Below, in pieces: positions 7,055-14,622 of a stretch of DNA of 32,570 bases (position 1 is the first letter of the stretch; each line of letters opens with the position of its first letter). The stretch is from positions 1-32,570 of the forward strand of contig NZ_BDBN01000063.1 of the NCBI RefSeq assembly GCF_001613005.1, read 5' to 3'. This DNA comes from Nocardia nova NBRC 15556. GTDB taxonomy: Bacteria; Actinomycetota; Actinomycetes; Mycobacteriales; Mycobacteriaceae. The translations under genes were made by a program, and so were the position numbers. A model generated the notes under the pieces. It made no database searches. It was not told the DNA's origin and saw only the letters and a program-made list of their open reading frames with translations.

Positions 7055-7921
7055 TCAGCGACCGATTCCGTCCAGCGCGGCGACGTCCTCATCCGACAGT
7101 GAAAGCCCGGCCCCCGCGATGTTTTCGCGCAGGTGAGTCGCGGATGACGTACCGGGGATGAGCAGAATGTTCGGTGCCCTCCGCAACAGCCAGGCCAGCG
7201 CCACCGGCAGCGGCGCGGCACCCACTCGGCTCGCGACCTGGGCGAGTGTCTCCGACTGTAGCGGCGTGAAGCCACCGAGCGGGAAGTACGGCACGTAGGC
7301 GATGCCGTCGGCCACGAGCCGGTCGATGAGGTCGTCGTCGTGGCGATGGGCGAGGTTGTACATGTTCTGCACGCATACGATCGACGCGATGCTCCGCGCC
7401 TCGGCGACTTGATCCGCGGTGACGTTGCTGACTCCGAGATGGCGTATCAGGCCATCCTGCTGAAGGTCGGCGAGCGTCTCCAATGCCTCTGCGAGCGAGC
7501 CGGGCCGGGGGCCTGCGGCATCGCCCATGCGCAGGTTGACCAGATCGAGGTTCTCGACCCCGAGCGACCGAAGGTTCTGATGCACCTGTTCGCGCAGGTC
7601 TTCGGGACGCCGGGCCGTAGGCCAGCCGCCCTGCGCGTCGCGGCGCGCCCCGACCTTCGTGGCGATGTACACCGTGTCCGGGTAGGGGTGCAGTGCCTCA
7701 CGGATCAACTCGTTCGTCACGTCGGGCCCGTATGCGGCGCTGGTGTCGATGTGGGTGATACCGGCATCGACTGCCTCGCGTAGCACGGCCAGCGCGCCGT
7801 CGCGGTCGGCGGGCGGCCCCATGACCCCGGGGCCGGCGAGCTGCATGGCGCCGTAGCCGAACCGGGTGACAGTCGCGTCGCCGAGCATTCGGGTGCCGCC
7901 GGGAAGTAGGGGTGTGCTCAC
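7055..7921 (-). CDS. Aldo/keto reductase
   Basis: A 288-residue NADP(H)-type aldo/keto reductase barrel. Visible are the catalytic pair HIDTSAAYG with Asp59 and Tyr64, and IATK with Lys89. The usual catalytic His is replaced by Asn129 in DLVNLRM, which is common in one bacterial subgroup of the family. The cofactor-binding loops LGVSN and LIPGTSSATHLRENI follow. It would reduce aldehydes or ketones in the cytosol; the substrate is unknown. The GTG at 7921 is preferred to the longer open frame to 8122 because AAAGG lies just upstream, the homologous region begins here, and the longer form would read through the operator-like repeats at 7980-8014. The divergent HxlR regulator is its likely controller. 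Confidence 0.88.
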   Translation of the reverse strand: MSTPLLPGGTRMLGDATVTRFGYGAMQLAGPGVMGPPADRDGALAVLREAVDAGITHIDTSAAYGPDVTNELIREALHPYPDTVYIATKVGARRDAQGGWPTARRPEDLREQVHQNLRSLGVENLDLVNLRMGDAAGPRPGSLAEALETLADLQQDGLIRHLGVSNVTADQVAEARSIASIVCVQNMYNLAHRHDDDLIDRLVADGIAYVPYFPLGGFTPLQSETLAQVASRVGAAPLPVALAWLLRRAPNILLIPGTSSATHLRENIAGAGLSLSDEDVAALDGIGR

Positions 7922-7979
7922 GTGGTGCCTTTCATCTCCGATCGGGAGTCTCCGACCTGCTGGCACCATTGTTGGAGAG

Positions 7980-8014
7980 CTACTTCCTTTCGGGAAGTAG
8001 GCACTTGAAAGTGC
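7980..8014. promoter_or_regulatory. Paired inverted repeats, likely HxlR operator
   Basis: Two perfect inverted repeats lie side by side in the divergent gap: CTACTTCC-TTTCG-GGAAGTAG (7980-8000, 8-bp arms) and GCACTT-GA-AAGTGC (8001-8014, 6-bp arms). They lie 31 bases from the start of the HxlR gene and about 58 bases from the aldo/keto reductase start. Divergent HxlR regulators typically bind such sites and control both genes. Confidence 0.7.
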
Positions 8015-8044
8015 GTAACTCTCCGAAAGCGAAAGGCGAGACCG

Positions 8045-8485
8045 GTGACAGCGAAGGTATTCGAGGGGGCTCGGAGCAGCGCGGAGTACAACGCATTCCT
8101 GGCGGCATGCCCCAGTCGTCAACTCCTCGATCGGATCTCCGACAAATGGGTCGTGCTGATCTTGTGCGCGTTGAGCGGGGATGCGGGCGACCCATCCGAT
8201 CGGCCCGGTGTCGCGGCTGCCGCGAAGGCGATGCGCTACTCCGAACTATCGCGCCTGCTGGTCGGTGTCAGCCAGAAGATGCTGACCCAAACCCTGCGGG
8301 CTCTCGAACGTGATGGCTTGCTCACCCGCACAGTGACGCCGACCGTTCCGGTCACGGTCACCTACGAGCTCACCGAACTCGGCCTCTCACTCCACCACCT
8401 GACGCGCGGCCTCAGATCCTGGGCGCAGGACCATATGGACGAGGTGTCGGCCCATCGTGAGAACCACGACGCTCGCACCCCCTGA
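8045..8485 (+). CDS. HxlR-family winged-helix transcriptional regulator
   Basis: A 146-residue regulator of the HxlR family. It has the family core CPSRQLLDRISDKWVVLILCAL, with Cys22 in the N-terminal position used for thiol sensing by several relatives, then RYSELSRLLVGVSQKMLTQTLRALERDGL (recognition helix), and the wing TVPVTVTYELTELG. HxlR proteins are dimeric and often sense electrophiles or oxidants through that cysteine. The GTG start is supported by AAGG eight bases upstream. It is divergent from the aldo/keto reductase, with operator-like repeats between, so it probably controls that gene and itself in response to reactive carbonyls or oxidants. The inducer is inferred, not visible. 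The insert GDAGDPSDRPGVAAAAKAM lengthens the loop before the recognition helix compared with typical members. Confidence 0.9.
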   Translation: MTAKVFEGARSSAEYNAFLAACPSRQLLDRISDKWVVLILCALSGDAGDPSDRPGVAAAAKAMRYSELSRLLVGVSQKMLTQTLRALERDGLLTRTVTPTVPVTVTYELTELGLSLHHLTRGLRSWAQDHMDEVSAHRENHDARTP

Positions 8486-8489
8486 TATG

Positions 8490-8527
8490 ACAAGGGCGTT
8501 CGAGCGATGGTGCTCGAACGCCCTTGT
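8490..8527. terminator. Strong bidirectional hairpin terminator
   Basis: ACAAGGGCGTTCGAGC (8490-8505) and GCTCGAACGCCCTTGT (8512-8527) form a perfect 16-bp stem with a 6-base loop. It starts five bases after the HxlR stop and ends 12 bases before the stop of the minus-strand DUF397 remnant, so it would serve both strands. Confidence 0.85.
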
Positions 8528-8538
8528 GGCACAGAAGG

Positions 8539-8781
8539 TTAGGTGAGGTCGAAGCCGCCGCGCTCGAGGCGGGCGGTGAACGCATCCCATTCGGTGGGGG
8601 CGAAGACGAGGGCGGGGCCGGTGGGGTTCTTGGAGTCGCGGACGCCGACCATACCTTCGGAAAGGTGGGCTACCTCGACGCATTCCTTGCCTGACGAACT
8701 GGCATCAGCCCCGGTAGCCGGGAAGAACCAACCGCCGAATTCCGATCGTTTCCGCGATACGGCGGTCTCCGGCCTCGGCTA
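8539..8781 (-). pseudogene. DUF397-domain protein remnant lacking a start codon
   Basis: Read on the minus strand up to the TAA at 8539-8541, this frame encodes a clear DUF397 C-terminus: SSGKECVEVAHLSEG, then VGVRDSKNPTGPALVFAPTE, then WDAFTARLERGGFDLT. Before it stands EFGGWFFPATGADAS, and an in-frame TAG at 8779-8781 closes the frame. Between that stop and the conserved part there is no ATG, GTG or TTG, so no normal start exists; the first Met lies inside the domain. DUF397 genes usually accompany an XRE-type regulator, and none is present here. A degraded 5' end is the simplest reading; use of a rare start codon or a sequencing error are alternatives. Confidence 0.7.
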
Positions 8782-9274
8782 TCGGGCATGCCATTACCGA
8801 AAGCCTCAGGAGCGCATGGATGTACCGACCTCCGATCGCCGATCACATCGAGATCACGGTGGTGGTTGCTCGATGTCGTGTATGCGTCGTCGGTCGTATC
8901 GAAGTGGGTAGCGCCGTATGCGGTGTGGCCGATACCTATTGTCCACCAACGTTTTTGCGGCCGCCAGATCGTGCCGGACGATGGCTCGGCCGGTTGGCTG
9001 GAATTCGCTGTGAATATTCAGGGGGCAATTTCGCCGACGGCCGGCGCACCTTGGCCGTGAATCGCCTACGACATCGAATAGCAGGGCGCGCTTCGGCGCT
9101 CTGTGCGAAATCTGCTCAGCTGCGGCAAGCGGTCCGCGTGCTGTGCGACGCCATTTCCGCTCCACCCCGCCCGGTAGTATTCGTGGCGATCGCGATCTGT
9201 TCATCCGGAAGGGAGCTTCGGCTCCGGGCGAAGGCGAATCCGCCGGCGCCGATGACAGCGGTGGAGGAGTGCGC
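8782..9274. other. 493-base stretch without a supported gene
   Basis: No coding frame here has recognisable protein content, and the GC content is lower than in the neighbouring genes. It holds two short hairpins with TTCG tetraloops, GCGC-TTCG-GCGC (9088-9099) and GGAGC-TTCG-GCTCC (9212-9225), both upstream of the poxB start. It may carry the poxB promoter and a leader, together with decayed DNA belonging to the DUF397 remnant. Confidence 0.5.
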
Positions 9275-11011
9275 ATGGCGAAAACGAATGTGGCCGACCA
9301 ATTCGTGCACGTTCTCGTACAGGCCGGAGTGCGGCGGATCTACGGCGTGGTGGGCGACAGCCTCAATCCGATCGTCGACGCCGTGCGCCGTACCCCGCAG
9401 ATCGAATGGGTGCATGTGCGCAACGAGGAGGCCGCCGCCTTCGCCGCGGCGGCGGAGGCGCAGTTGACCGGCCGCCTGGCCGTGTGCGCGGGAAGCTGCG
9501 GCCCGGGCAACACCCATCTCGTCCAGGGCCTCTACGACGCGCACCGCACCGGGGCGCCGGTATTGGCGCTGGCCTCCCACATCCCCTCCGATCAGATCGG
9601 CACGCAGTTCTTCCAGGAAACGCATCCGGAACGCCTCTTCGTCGAATGCAGCGGATACTGCGAAATGATCAGCCGGCCCGAGCAGATGCCGCGCATGCTG
9701 CGGATCGCGATCCAGCATGCGCTGGCGCGCCACGAGGTGTCGGTGGTGGTGCTCCCGGGCGATGTCGCCCAGTTGGACATCGCGCATCCCACCGGCGAAA
9801 CGAGCCTCGTCTCCGAACTCGGTCGCGTCATGCCCGCCGCCGAACAGGTGCGGGCGCTCGCCGACGCGCTGAACGCGGCACGAACCGTCACCCTGTTCTG
9901 CGGTGCCGGCGTTCGCGACGCGCACGAAGAGGTGATGCGGCTCGCCGAGACGCTGCACGCACCCATCGGGCACAGCCTGCGCGGCAAGGAATGGATCCAG
10001 TTCGACAATCCCTACGACGTGGGGATGAGCGGTCTGCTCGGCTACGGCGCCTGCTACAAGGCCATGCACGAAGCCGATCTGGTCCTGCTGCTGGGCACCG
10101 ATTTCCCCTACGACGAATTCCTGCCGGGAACCAATACCGTGCAGATCGACCACGATGCCTCCCGCCTCGGCCGGCGCACGCCACTGAAGCTGGCCGTGCA
10201 CGGCGACGTTCGCGAAACCCTGCGCGCGGTCCTTCCCCTCCTCGCGCAGAAATCCGACCGGGAATTCCTGGACCGCATGCTCGGCGAGCACTACCGGCTG
10301 CTCGAGCAGGTCGTCGACGCCTACACCCGAAATGTCGCCGACCACAAGCCGATTCACCCCGAATACGCCGCCGACATTCTCGACGAACTCGCCTCCGACG
10401 ACGCGATCTTCACCGTCGACACCGGCATGTGCAATGTGTGGGCGGCCCGCTATCTGACCCCGAACGGCCGCCGCCGGGTGATGGGGTCGTTCCTGCACGG
10501 CACTATGGCCAACGCCCTGCCGCATGCCATCGGCGCGCAGTTCGCCTATCCGGACCGGCAGGTGATCTCGATGTCCGGCGACGGCGGTCTGGGCATGCTG
10601 ATGGGTGAGCTGCTCACCGTGGCGTTGCATCGGCTGCCGGTGAAGATCATCGTCTTCAACAATTCGTCGCTGGGTATGGTCCGGCTGGAAATGCTGGTGG
10701 ACGGCCTGCCGAATTTCGAAACCGACCACGTCCCGGTCGATTTCGCCGCCGTCGCCCGCGCCGCCGGCATCCACGCGGCGCGGGTGACGGATCCGTTCGC
10801 GATCCGGAATGCCATCGCCGAAGCGCTGGAACATCCGGGCCCCGCCCTGGTCGACCTCGTCACCGACCCCAACGCCCTGTCCCTCCCGCCGCACATCACC
10901 GCCGCGCAGGTACGCGGCTTCGCGCTCGCGGCCAGCAAGATCGTGCTGACCGGCGGCGTGGGCCGGATGATCGACATGGCCCGATCGAACCTACGCAACG
11001 TGCCGCGCTGA
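9275..11011 (+). CDS. poxB: Pyruvate:quinone oxidoreductase (pyruvate dehydrogenase, quinone)
   Basis: A 578-residue thiamine diphosphate flavoenzyme that aligns from end to end with E. coli PoxB (572 residues). Shared landmarks are GVVGDSLNPIVDAVRR, the catalytic glutamate region RNEEAAAFAAAAEAQLTG (Glu51/52), CAGSCGPGNTHLVQGLYDAH, SVVVLPGDVAQ, LRGKEWIQFDNPYDVGMSGL and the ThDP motif GDG (435-437) to NN (462-463). It converts pyruvate to acetate and CO2 and passes electrons through FAD to menaquinone at the membrane face. The C-terminal residues end in an amphipathic segment (ARSNLRNVPR), as in E. coli PoxB, where that segment binds lipid. The ATG at 9275 has GGAGGAG five bases upstream; a longer in-frame start at 9143 is not needed. 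It is convergent with the acyl-CoA synthetase gene. Confidence 0.95.
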   Translation: MAKTNVADQFVHVLVQAGVRRIYGVVGDSLNPIVDAVRRTPQIEWVHVRNEEAAAFAAAAEAQLTGRLAVCAGSCGPGNTHLVQGLYDAHRTGAPVLALASHIPSDQIGTQFFQETHPERLFVECSGYCEMISRPEQMPRMLRIAIQHALARHEVSVVVLPGDVAQLDIAHPTGETSLVSELGRVMPAAEQVRALADALNAARTVTLFCGAGVRDAHEEVMRLAETLHAPIGHSLRGKEWIQFDNPYDVGMSGLLGYGACYKAMHEADLVLLLGTDFPYDEFLPGTNTVQIDHDASRLGRRTPLKLAVHGDVRETLRAVLPLLAQKSDREFLDRMLGEHYRLLEQVVDAYTRNVADHKPIHPEYAADILDELASDDAIFTVDTGMCNVWAARYLTPNGRRRVMGSFLHGTMANALPHAIGAQFAYPDRQVISMSGDGGLGMLMGELLTVALHRLPVKIIVFNNSSLGMVRLEMLVDGLPNFETDHVPVDFAAVARAAGIHAARVTDPFAIRNAIAEALEHPGPALVDLVTDPNALSLPPHITAAQVRGFALAASKIVLTGGVGRMIDMARSNLRNVPR

Positions 11012-11062
11012 AACATGCCGTGTGCCAGCCGGATTCGTGGTTGCCGGGGCCGCCGGCGAACC

Positions 11063-12595
11063 TCACACGTACTGCTCGCGCAGCTTGCCCTTGACCAGCT
11101 TTCCCGTCGGCGTACGGGGCAATTCGTCGGCGAAATCGACGCTGCGCGGCACCTTGTAGTGAGCGATGCGCTCGCGCAGGAAATCGCGAAGTCGTTGTGC
11201 CAGTTCGGGTCCCGGCTCGACGCCGGGTGCGGGCTGGACGACCGCCTTCACCGATTCGCCCATCTCCTCGTCGGGGACCCCGATCACCGCCACATCGAGG
11301 ACATCCGGATGCAGGGCCAGGGCGTCCTCGATTTCCTGCGGGTAGATGTTCACCCCGCCGGAGATGATCATGAACGCCTTGCGGTCGGTCAGGAACAGGA
11401 ATCCGTCGGCGTCGATATAGCCGATATCGCCGGTGGTCGTCCAGGTCGGATGCTCGGGATGGATTGCCTTGGCGGTCTTCTCGGGATCGTTGTGGTAGTC
11501 GAACGGGACTTCCTCGCGCTCGAAATAGATGGTGCCGATCTCGCCGGCGGGCAACTCGTGGCCGTCGTCGTCGCAGATGCGAACGGCGCCCATCCCCGCC
11601 GGCCCGACCGAGCCGGGTTTGCGCAACCACTGCTCGCTGTCGATGAAGGTGGCGCCGTTGCCCTCGGTGGAGGCGTAGTACTCGTACAGCACCGGCCCCC
11701 ACCAGTCGATCATCGCCTGCTTCACCTCCACCGGGCACGGCGCGGCGGCGTGCACGGCGACTCGCATACTCGAAACGTCGTAGCGGGTACGCACGCTCTC
11801 GTCCAGTTTCAGCATGCGCACGAACATCGTCGGCACCCACTGGCTGTGGGTGACGCGATAGCGTTCGATCGCGGCGAGCGCCTGTTCGGCGTCGAAGCGT
11901 TCCATCACCACCACGGTTCCGCCGAGGGCATGAACCACGCCGCCGAATCGCAACGGCGCGGCGTGATACAGCGGAGCCGGCGACAGATACACGGTGTCGG
12001 TGTCGAATCCGTAGAGCGGGCCGAAGACGGCGGTATAGGTGTCACCCGGCGCATCGCCGACCTGCCGATCCGGCAGCGGATGCTTGATGCCCTTCGGGCG
12101 GCCGGTGGTGCCCGACGAATACAGCATGTCGGCGCCGCGTGGCTGATCCGGCAGCGGTTCGGGAGACGCTGCGGCCACAGCCTTTTCATACGATTCGTAG
12201 CCGGGGACATCCCCGCCGAAGGCGAGCCGGATCCCGACCGCGGGAGTCTGCTCGACCACCCGCCGGGCCACCTCCGCCAGTTCCGCCGACACGATGAGCG
12301 CCCGCGCGCCGCAGTCGTTGACGATATAGCTGATCTCGTCCGCGGACAGATGCCGGTTGACGGCCGTGATGTAAAGACCGGATCGCAACGCCGCCCAGTA
12401 GACCTCGTACACCTCGAGCGTATTGCCGGACAGCAGCGCGATGTGATCGCCCTTGCGCAGACCCGCCTCGTACAGATGCCGCGCGAGGCGAACCGAGTTG
12501 TCCTCGAGCTCGCGGTAGGTCAGCGTGCTACCGCTCCCGGCCAGCACGACCGCCGGTTTATCAGGGAATCGATCGACATGCGCACCGGGGTACAT
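11063..12595 (-). CDS. Acyl-CoA synthetase (FadD4-like AMP-forming ligase)
   Basis: A 510-residue adenylate-forming enzyme. Core motifs in order are YSSGTTGRPKGIK (159-171, P-loop), YLSPAPLYHAAP, YRVTHSQWVPTMFVRMLKL, VLYEYYASTEGNG, the adenylate-binding aspartate region TTTGDIGYIDADG, the hinge DRKAFMIISGGVNIYPQEIE, and PRTPTGKLVKGKL with the catalytic C-terminal lysine. It activates a carboxylic acid with ATP and forms its CoA thioester. The sequence strongly resembles what I recall of M. tuberculosis FadD4. The ATG at 12595 is preferred because GGAGG lies seven bases upstream; the longer frame to 12688 lacks support. It stands alone, convergent with poxB and divergent from a small secreted protein gene, so its substrate is not indicated. 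Confidence 0.92.
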   Translation of the reverse strand: MYPGAHVDRFPDKPAVVLAGSGSTLTYRELEDNSVRLARHLYEAGLRKGDHIALLSGNTLEVYEVYWAALRSGLYITAVNRHLSADEISYIVNDCGARALIVSAELAEVARRVVEQTPAVGIRLAFGGDVPGYESYEKAVAAASPEPLPDQPRGADMLYSSGTTGRPKGIKHPLPDRQVGDAPGDTYTAVFGPLYGFDTDTVYLSPAPLYHAAPLRFGGVVHALGGTVVVMERFDAEQALAAIERYRVTHSQWVPTMFVRMLKLDESVRTRYDVSSMRVAVHAAAPCPVEVKQAMIDWWGPVLYEYYASTEGNGATFIDSEQWLRKPGSVGPAGMGAVRICDDDGHELPAGEIGTIYFEREEVPFDYHNDPEKTAKAIHPEHPTWTTTGDIGYIDADGFLFLTDRKAFMIISGGVNIYPQEIEDALALHPDVLDVAVIGVPDEEMGESVKAVVQPAPGVEPGPELAQRLRDFLRERIAHYKVPRSVDFADELPRTPTGKLVKGKLREQYV

Positions 12596-12868
12596 CCTGC
12601 TCCTCCACAACACCGCCGACGGCTCTGACACGACCGCCGGTCGAGAGGGACCTGCCTCGCCGCCGCGACACCGGCCCCGCCGAGACACCGTCCCGACGAG
12701 CGCGACGATAGCGGAAAGTGAACGACGATTCGTGAGTTATCGCCAAACTTGTGAACCGCTCGAGAGCACACGAAGGCTCGCGTGCCCGGCGCCCACCCTT
12801 TTCGGGGCATAACAGGTTTGCCGAGGTCTCGATATTCCGTACGAGAGTTCGTCGAGCGGGAGGTTCCT

Positions 12869-13273
12869 ATGAAGATCAGGCGTATCGGCGTGCTGGCCGC
12901 CGGGGTGGCGATGGCGGCCACGACCGCGGTGGGTTTCGGCGTTGCGGCGCAGGCCGAACCGGCCGGTGCCGATGTGGAGGTCTACACCTACTGTGGCGGG
13001 GCGCTGCCGGGCTTCCCGCCGCCGTTGCAGGTGATCGTCCGCAATATCGGCACCGCGACCGCGGAGAATGTGGCGGTGAACTACTGGACGCCGTTCGGCC
13101 CGTCCGGATCCATCATCAAACCCACTCTGGCACCGGGAGAAATCGCCAGCTACACGGTCGGTACCGCGCGCACGCTGGAACTGATCACCGCCACGGTGAC
13201 GAGCACGACGCCGGATACGAACCCCGGCAACAATTTCGTGGTCCAGCCGATGTTGTGCGCCGGCTCCATGTAG
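12869..13273 (+). CDS. Small secreted protein with CARDB-like Ig fold
   Basis: A 134-residue protein with a Sec signal peptide: a basic start MKIRRIG, a hydrophobic core AVLAAGVAMAATTAVGFGVA-type segment, and a probable signal peptidase I site after AQA (residue 29). The mature part of about 105 residues is beta-rich: LQVIVRNIGTATAENVAVNY, then KPTLAPGEIASYTV and TVTSTTPDTNPGNNF. That is the pattern of CARDB or DUF11-type adhesin-like domains. Two cysteines, Cys42 and Cys130, bracket the domain and could form a disulfide outside the cell. The ATG at 12869 has GGGAGG five bases upstream. It is divergent from the acyl-CoA synthetase. No ligand or partner is indicated. Confidence 0.82.
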   Translation: MKIRRIGVLAAGVAMAATTAVGFGVAAQAEPAGADVEVYTYCGGALPGFPPPLQVIVRNIGTATAENVAVNYWTPFGPSGSIIKPTLAPGEIASYTVGTARTLELITATVTSTTPDTNPGNNFVVQPMLCAGSM

Positions 13274-13616
13274 CCCTGCCCATGCCGCGTCGACGGCGGT
13301 GTCGACCGGGCAGACCGAATACCGCTGCAGCGACGCTGAACTAATCGTGCAAACTTCGGCGAAGTTGCCGCTTTTCGCCCGATCGCGCGGAGGTTTGCAC
13401 GAATAGTTCGGCCGCGGAAAGGGTTCCGCGTGCCGAGAACGCGGCGAACGAGGCTCGGCCCGCCCTCGCCGGTCGGTGCCCCATCAGCACCCGCGAGCCG
13501 GTGATGCTGCCCGGCATCGGATCCGGCTGCCATCCGGTCGTCGGATCGCAGCCCCCTTCGCCCGGCGGACAACGTAGTTCGCGGGCGCTGCCGGACCGGG
13601 TCGCTCGGTGTCGGTT
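13274..13616. other. 343-base stretch without a supported gene
   Basis: It lies between the convergent secreted-protein gene and MarR gene. It contains the first 72-bp palindromic repeat (13338-13409). Apart from that, no coding frame or regulatory structure could be supported. Confidence 0.5.
13338..13409. repeat. 72-bp palindromic repeat, copy 1
   Basis: The ends GAACTAATCGTGCAAAC and GTTTGCACGAATAGTTC are inverted repeats with one mismatch in 17. Copy 2 lies at 14623-14694, has exactly the same length and matches at 58 of 72 positions by hand alignment. The left end of copy 1 is the exact complement of the right end of copy 2. The core contains smaller complementary blocks. No open reading frame is present, so it resembles a REP/MITE-like element. 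Confidence 0.8.
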
Positions 13617-14087
13617 TCACTTCGTCGGTCGGTCCGCCGGTACTCGGTGGGCGGCGATCGGGCGGAGGTGTTCGCGCAGGAGGTCAGCGTCGGCGCCGAA
13701 GATCTGTTCGTCGGTGTCTACGGCGACCTGGATCGCCGTGCTCGCCAATTTCCTTCCGGCGGAGGTGATTTCGAGTCGGAATGCGCGGGCGTCGGCGGGG
13801 TCGGGGTGACGCCGGAGCAAGCCGCGCTCCTCCAGGGCGCGGATCACCCGGGACGCCATCATTCGATCGACGCCCGCCATATCCGCCGACTGCTGCTGAG
13901 TGGGGAGGCTGCCGCGGTGGGCCAGCCATCCGGTGGAGGCCAGCAGATTGAACTGAGTGGGCGTCAGTCCGAGCGGACGGAGGTTTCGCTCCAGCGTCGC
14001 CCGCCATTCCAGGGCGGCGTGATGCAACCAGAACCCCGGAGAGACGAGTGGGCCCCGGGGTACGGCCTGTGCCGATCGCTCAGCCAT
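13617..14087 (-). CDS. MarR-family transcriptional regulator
   Basis: A 156-residue winged-helix regulator. The helical start (PGFWLHHAALEWRATLERNLRPLGLTP) leads into the HTH (LPTQQQSADMAGVDRMMASRVIRALEERGLL) and the beta wing with the family signature DPADARAFRLEITSAGRKL. MarR proteins are dimers that bind palindromes and release DNA on binding small aromatic or lipophilic ligands. Its ATG lies inside the 3' end of the SRPBCC gene; the frames overlap by 8 bases, so the two are translationally coupled. The striking double palindrome in front of the SRPBCC gene (14519-14559) is its probable operator, giving autoregulation. The ligand may be the one bound by the SRPBCC partner, but this is inferred from linkage only. 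Confidence 0.92.
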   Translation of the reverse strand: MAERSAQAVPRGPLVSPGFWLHHAALEWRATLERNLRPLGLTPTQFNLLASTGWLAHRGSLPTQQQSADMAGVDRMMASRVIRALEERGLLRRHPDPADARAFRLEITSAGRKLASTAIQVAVDTDEQIFGADADLLREHLRPIAAHRVPADRPTK

Positions 14088-14505
14088 GCCGTGCCGCCTC
14101 CGCCGCGAGGGCCGCGAAGGTGCGCGGCATATCGGCGCGCATACCCTTTTCCCAGATGAGCTTGAACAGCGGTCCCATCGGCCCGTGGACTTCGACGTTC
14201 TCCGATACCCGCACGGTGCCGTCGCCGAGTGGCTCGTAGGTGCGCCGGCCCCGCAACTTACCGAACGGCAGGCCCGCCTCGCTGGTCCACGACCGTCCGG
14301 GTTCCACCGCGACGATCGTGAACGGTCCCGCCGGTGCTCCTTTGGGCTTCACCCACCCCTTGGTTCCCGCTTCGAACGGCCCGTCGATACGCGCCTTCTC
14401 CTCGTGCGGATCCCATTCGGCCCAGCGGGCCACGTCCGTGGCCACCGCCCAGATGCGGTCGATCTCGCCCGTTACCACGGCTTCTTCGGTGAACGAGTAC
14501 ATCAT
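14080..14505 (-). CDS. SRPBCC (START/Bet v 1-like) family protein
   Basis: A 141-residue single-domain protein of the SRPBCC superfamily (polyketide cyclase/dehydrase and lipid-transport group). Typical elements are the strand VTGEIDRIWAVATDVARWAEWDP near the N-terminus, EPGRSWTSEAGLPFGKLRGRRTYEPLGDGTVRVSENVEVHG and a long C-terminal helix (MGPLFKLIWEKGMRADMPRTFAALAAEAAR). Such proteins form a hydrophobic cavity for small ligands; some are cyclases, many have unknown function. The start ATG at 14505 follows GGGAGG by five bases (the next codon is also ATG); the longer frame to 14721 would run through the operator and repeat copy 2. It overlaps the MarR gene. The pair behaves as a self-regulated ligand-response module. 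Confidence 0.88.
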   Translation of the reverse strand: MMYSFTEEAVVTGEIDRIWAVATDVARWAEWDPHEEKARIDGPFEAGTKGWVKPKGAPAGPFTIVAVEPGRSWTSEAGLPFGKLRGRRTYEPLGDGTVRVSENVEVHGPMGPLFKLIWEKGMRADMPRTFAALAAEAARHG

Positions 14506-14518
14506 GGCTGCCTCCCTG

Positions 14519-14559
14519 ATTGTTGCTGCAACAACAATAACTGTTGTTGCAGCAACAAT
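14519..14559. promoter_or_regulatory. Large double palindrome, probable MarR operator
   Basis: Two arms of 18 bases, at 14519-14536 and 14542-14559, are exact reverse complements across a 5-base spacer. Each arm also contains its own palindrome: TTGTTGCTGCAACAA (14520-14534) and TTGTTGCAGCAACAA (14544-14558), with centres 24 bp apart. The block ends just before the SRPBCC ribosome-binding site. Two spaced palindromes suggest cooperative binding of two MarR dimers. Confidence 0.85.
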
Positions 14560-14622
14560 CCTAGGAGATGGCCGATACCCGCTAGGTCGGTCGTGGCTGA
14601 GCAGTCCAGGCGCGCGGGCCCC

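Noticed and set aside
9116..10894. Minus-strand open frame of 592 codons opposite poxB
   Set aside because: It is antisense to a full-length, well-conserved enzyme. Its product is rich in His, Gly, Arg and Val without domain resemblance, a common effect of high GC content.
11015..12628. Plus-strand open frame of 537 codons opposite the acyl-CoA synthetase
   Set aside because: Antisense shadow of a gene with all adenylation motifs; no recognisable protein features.
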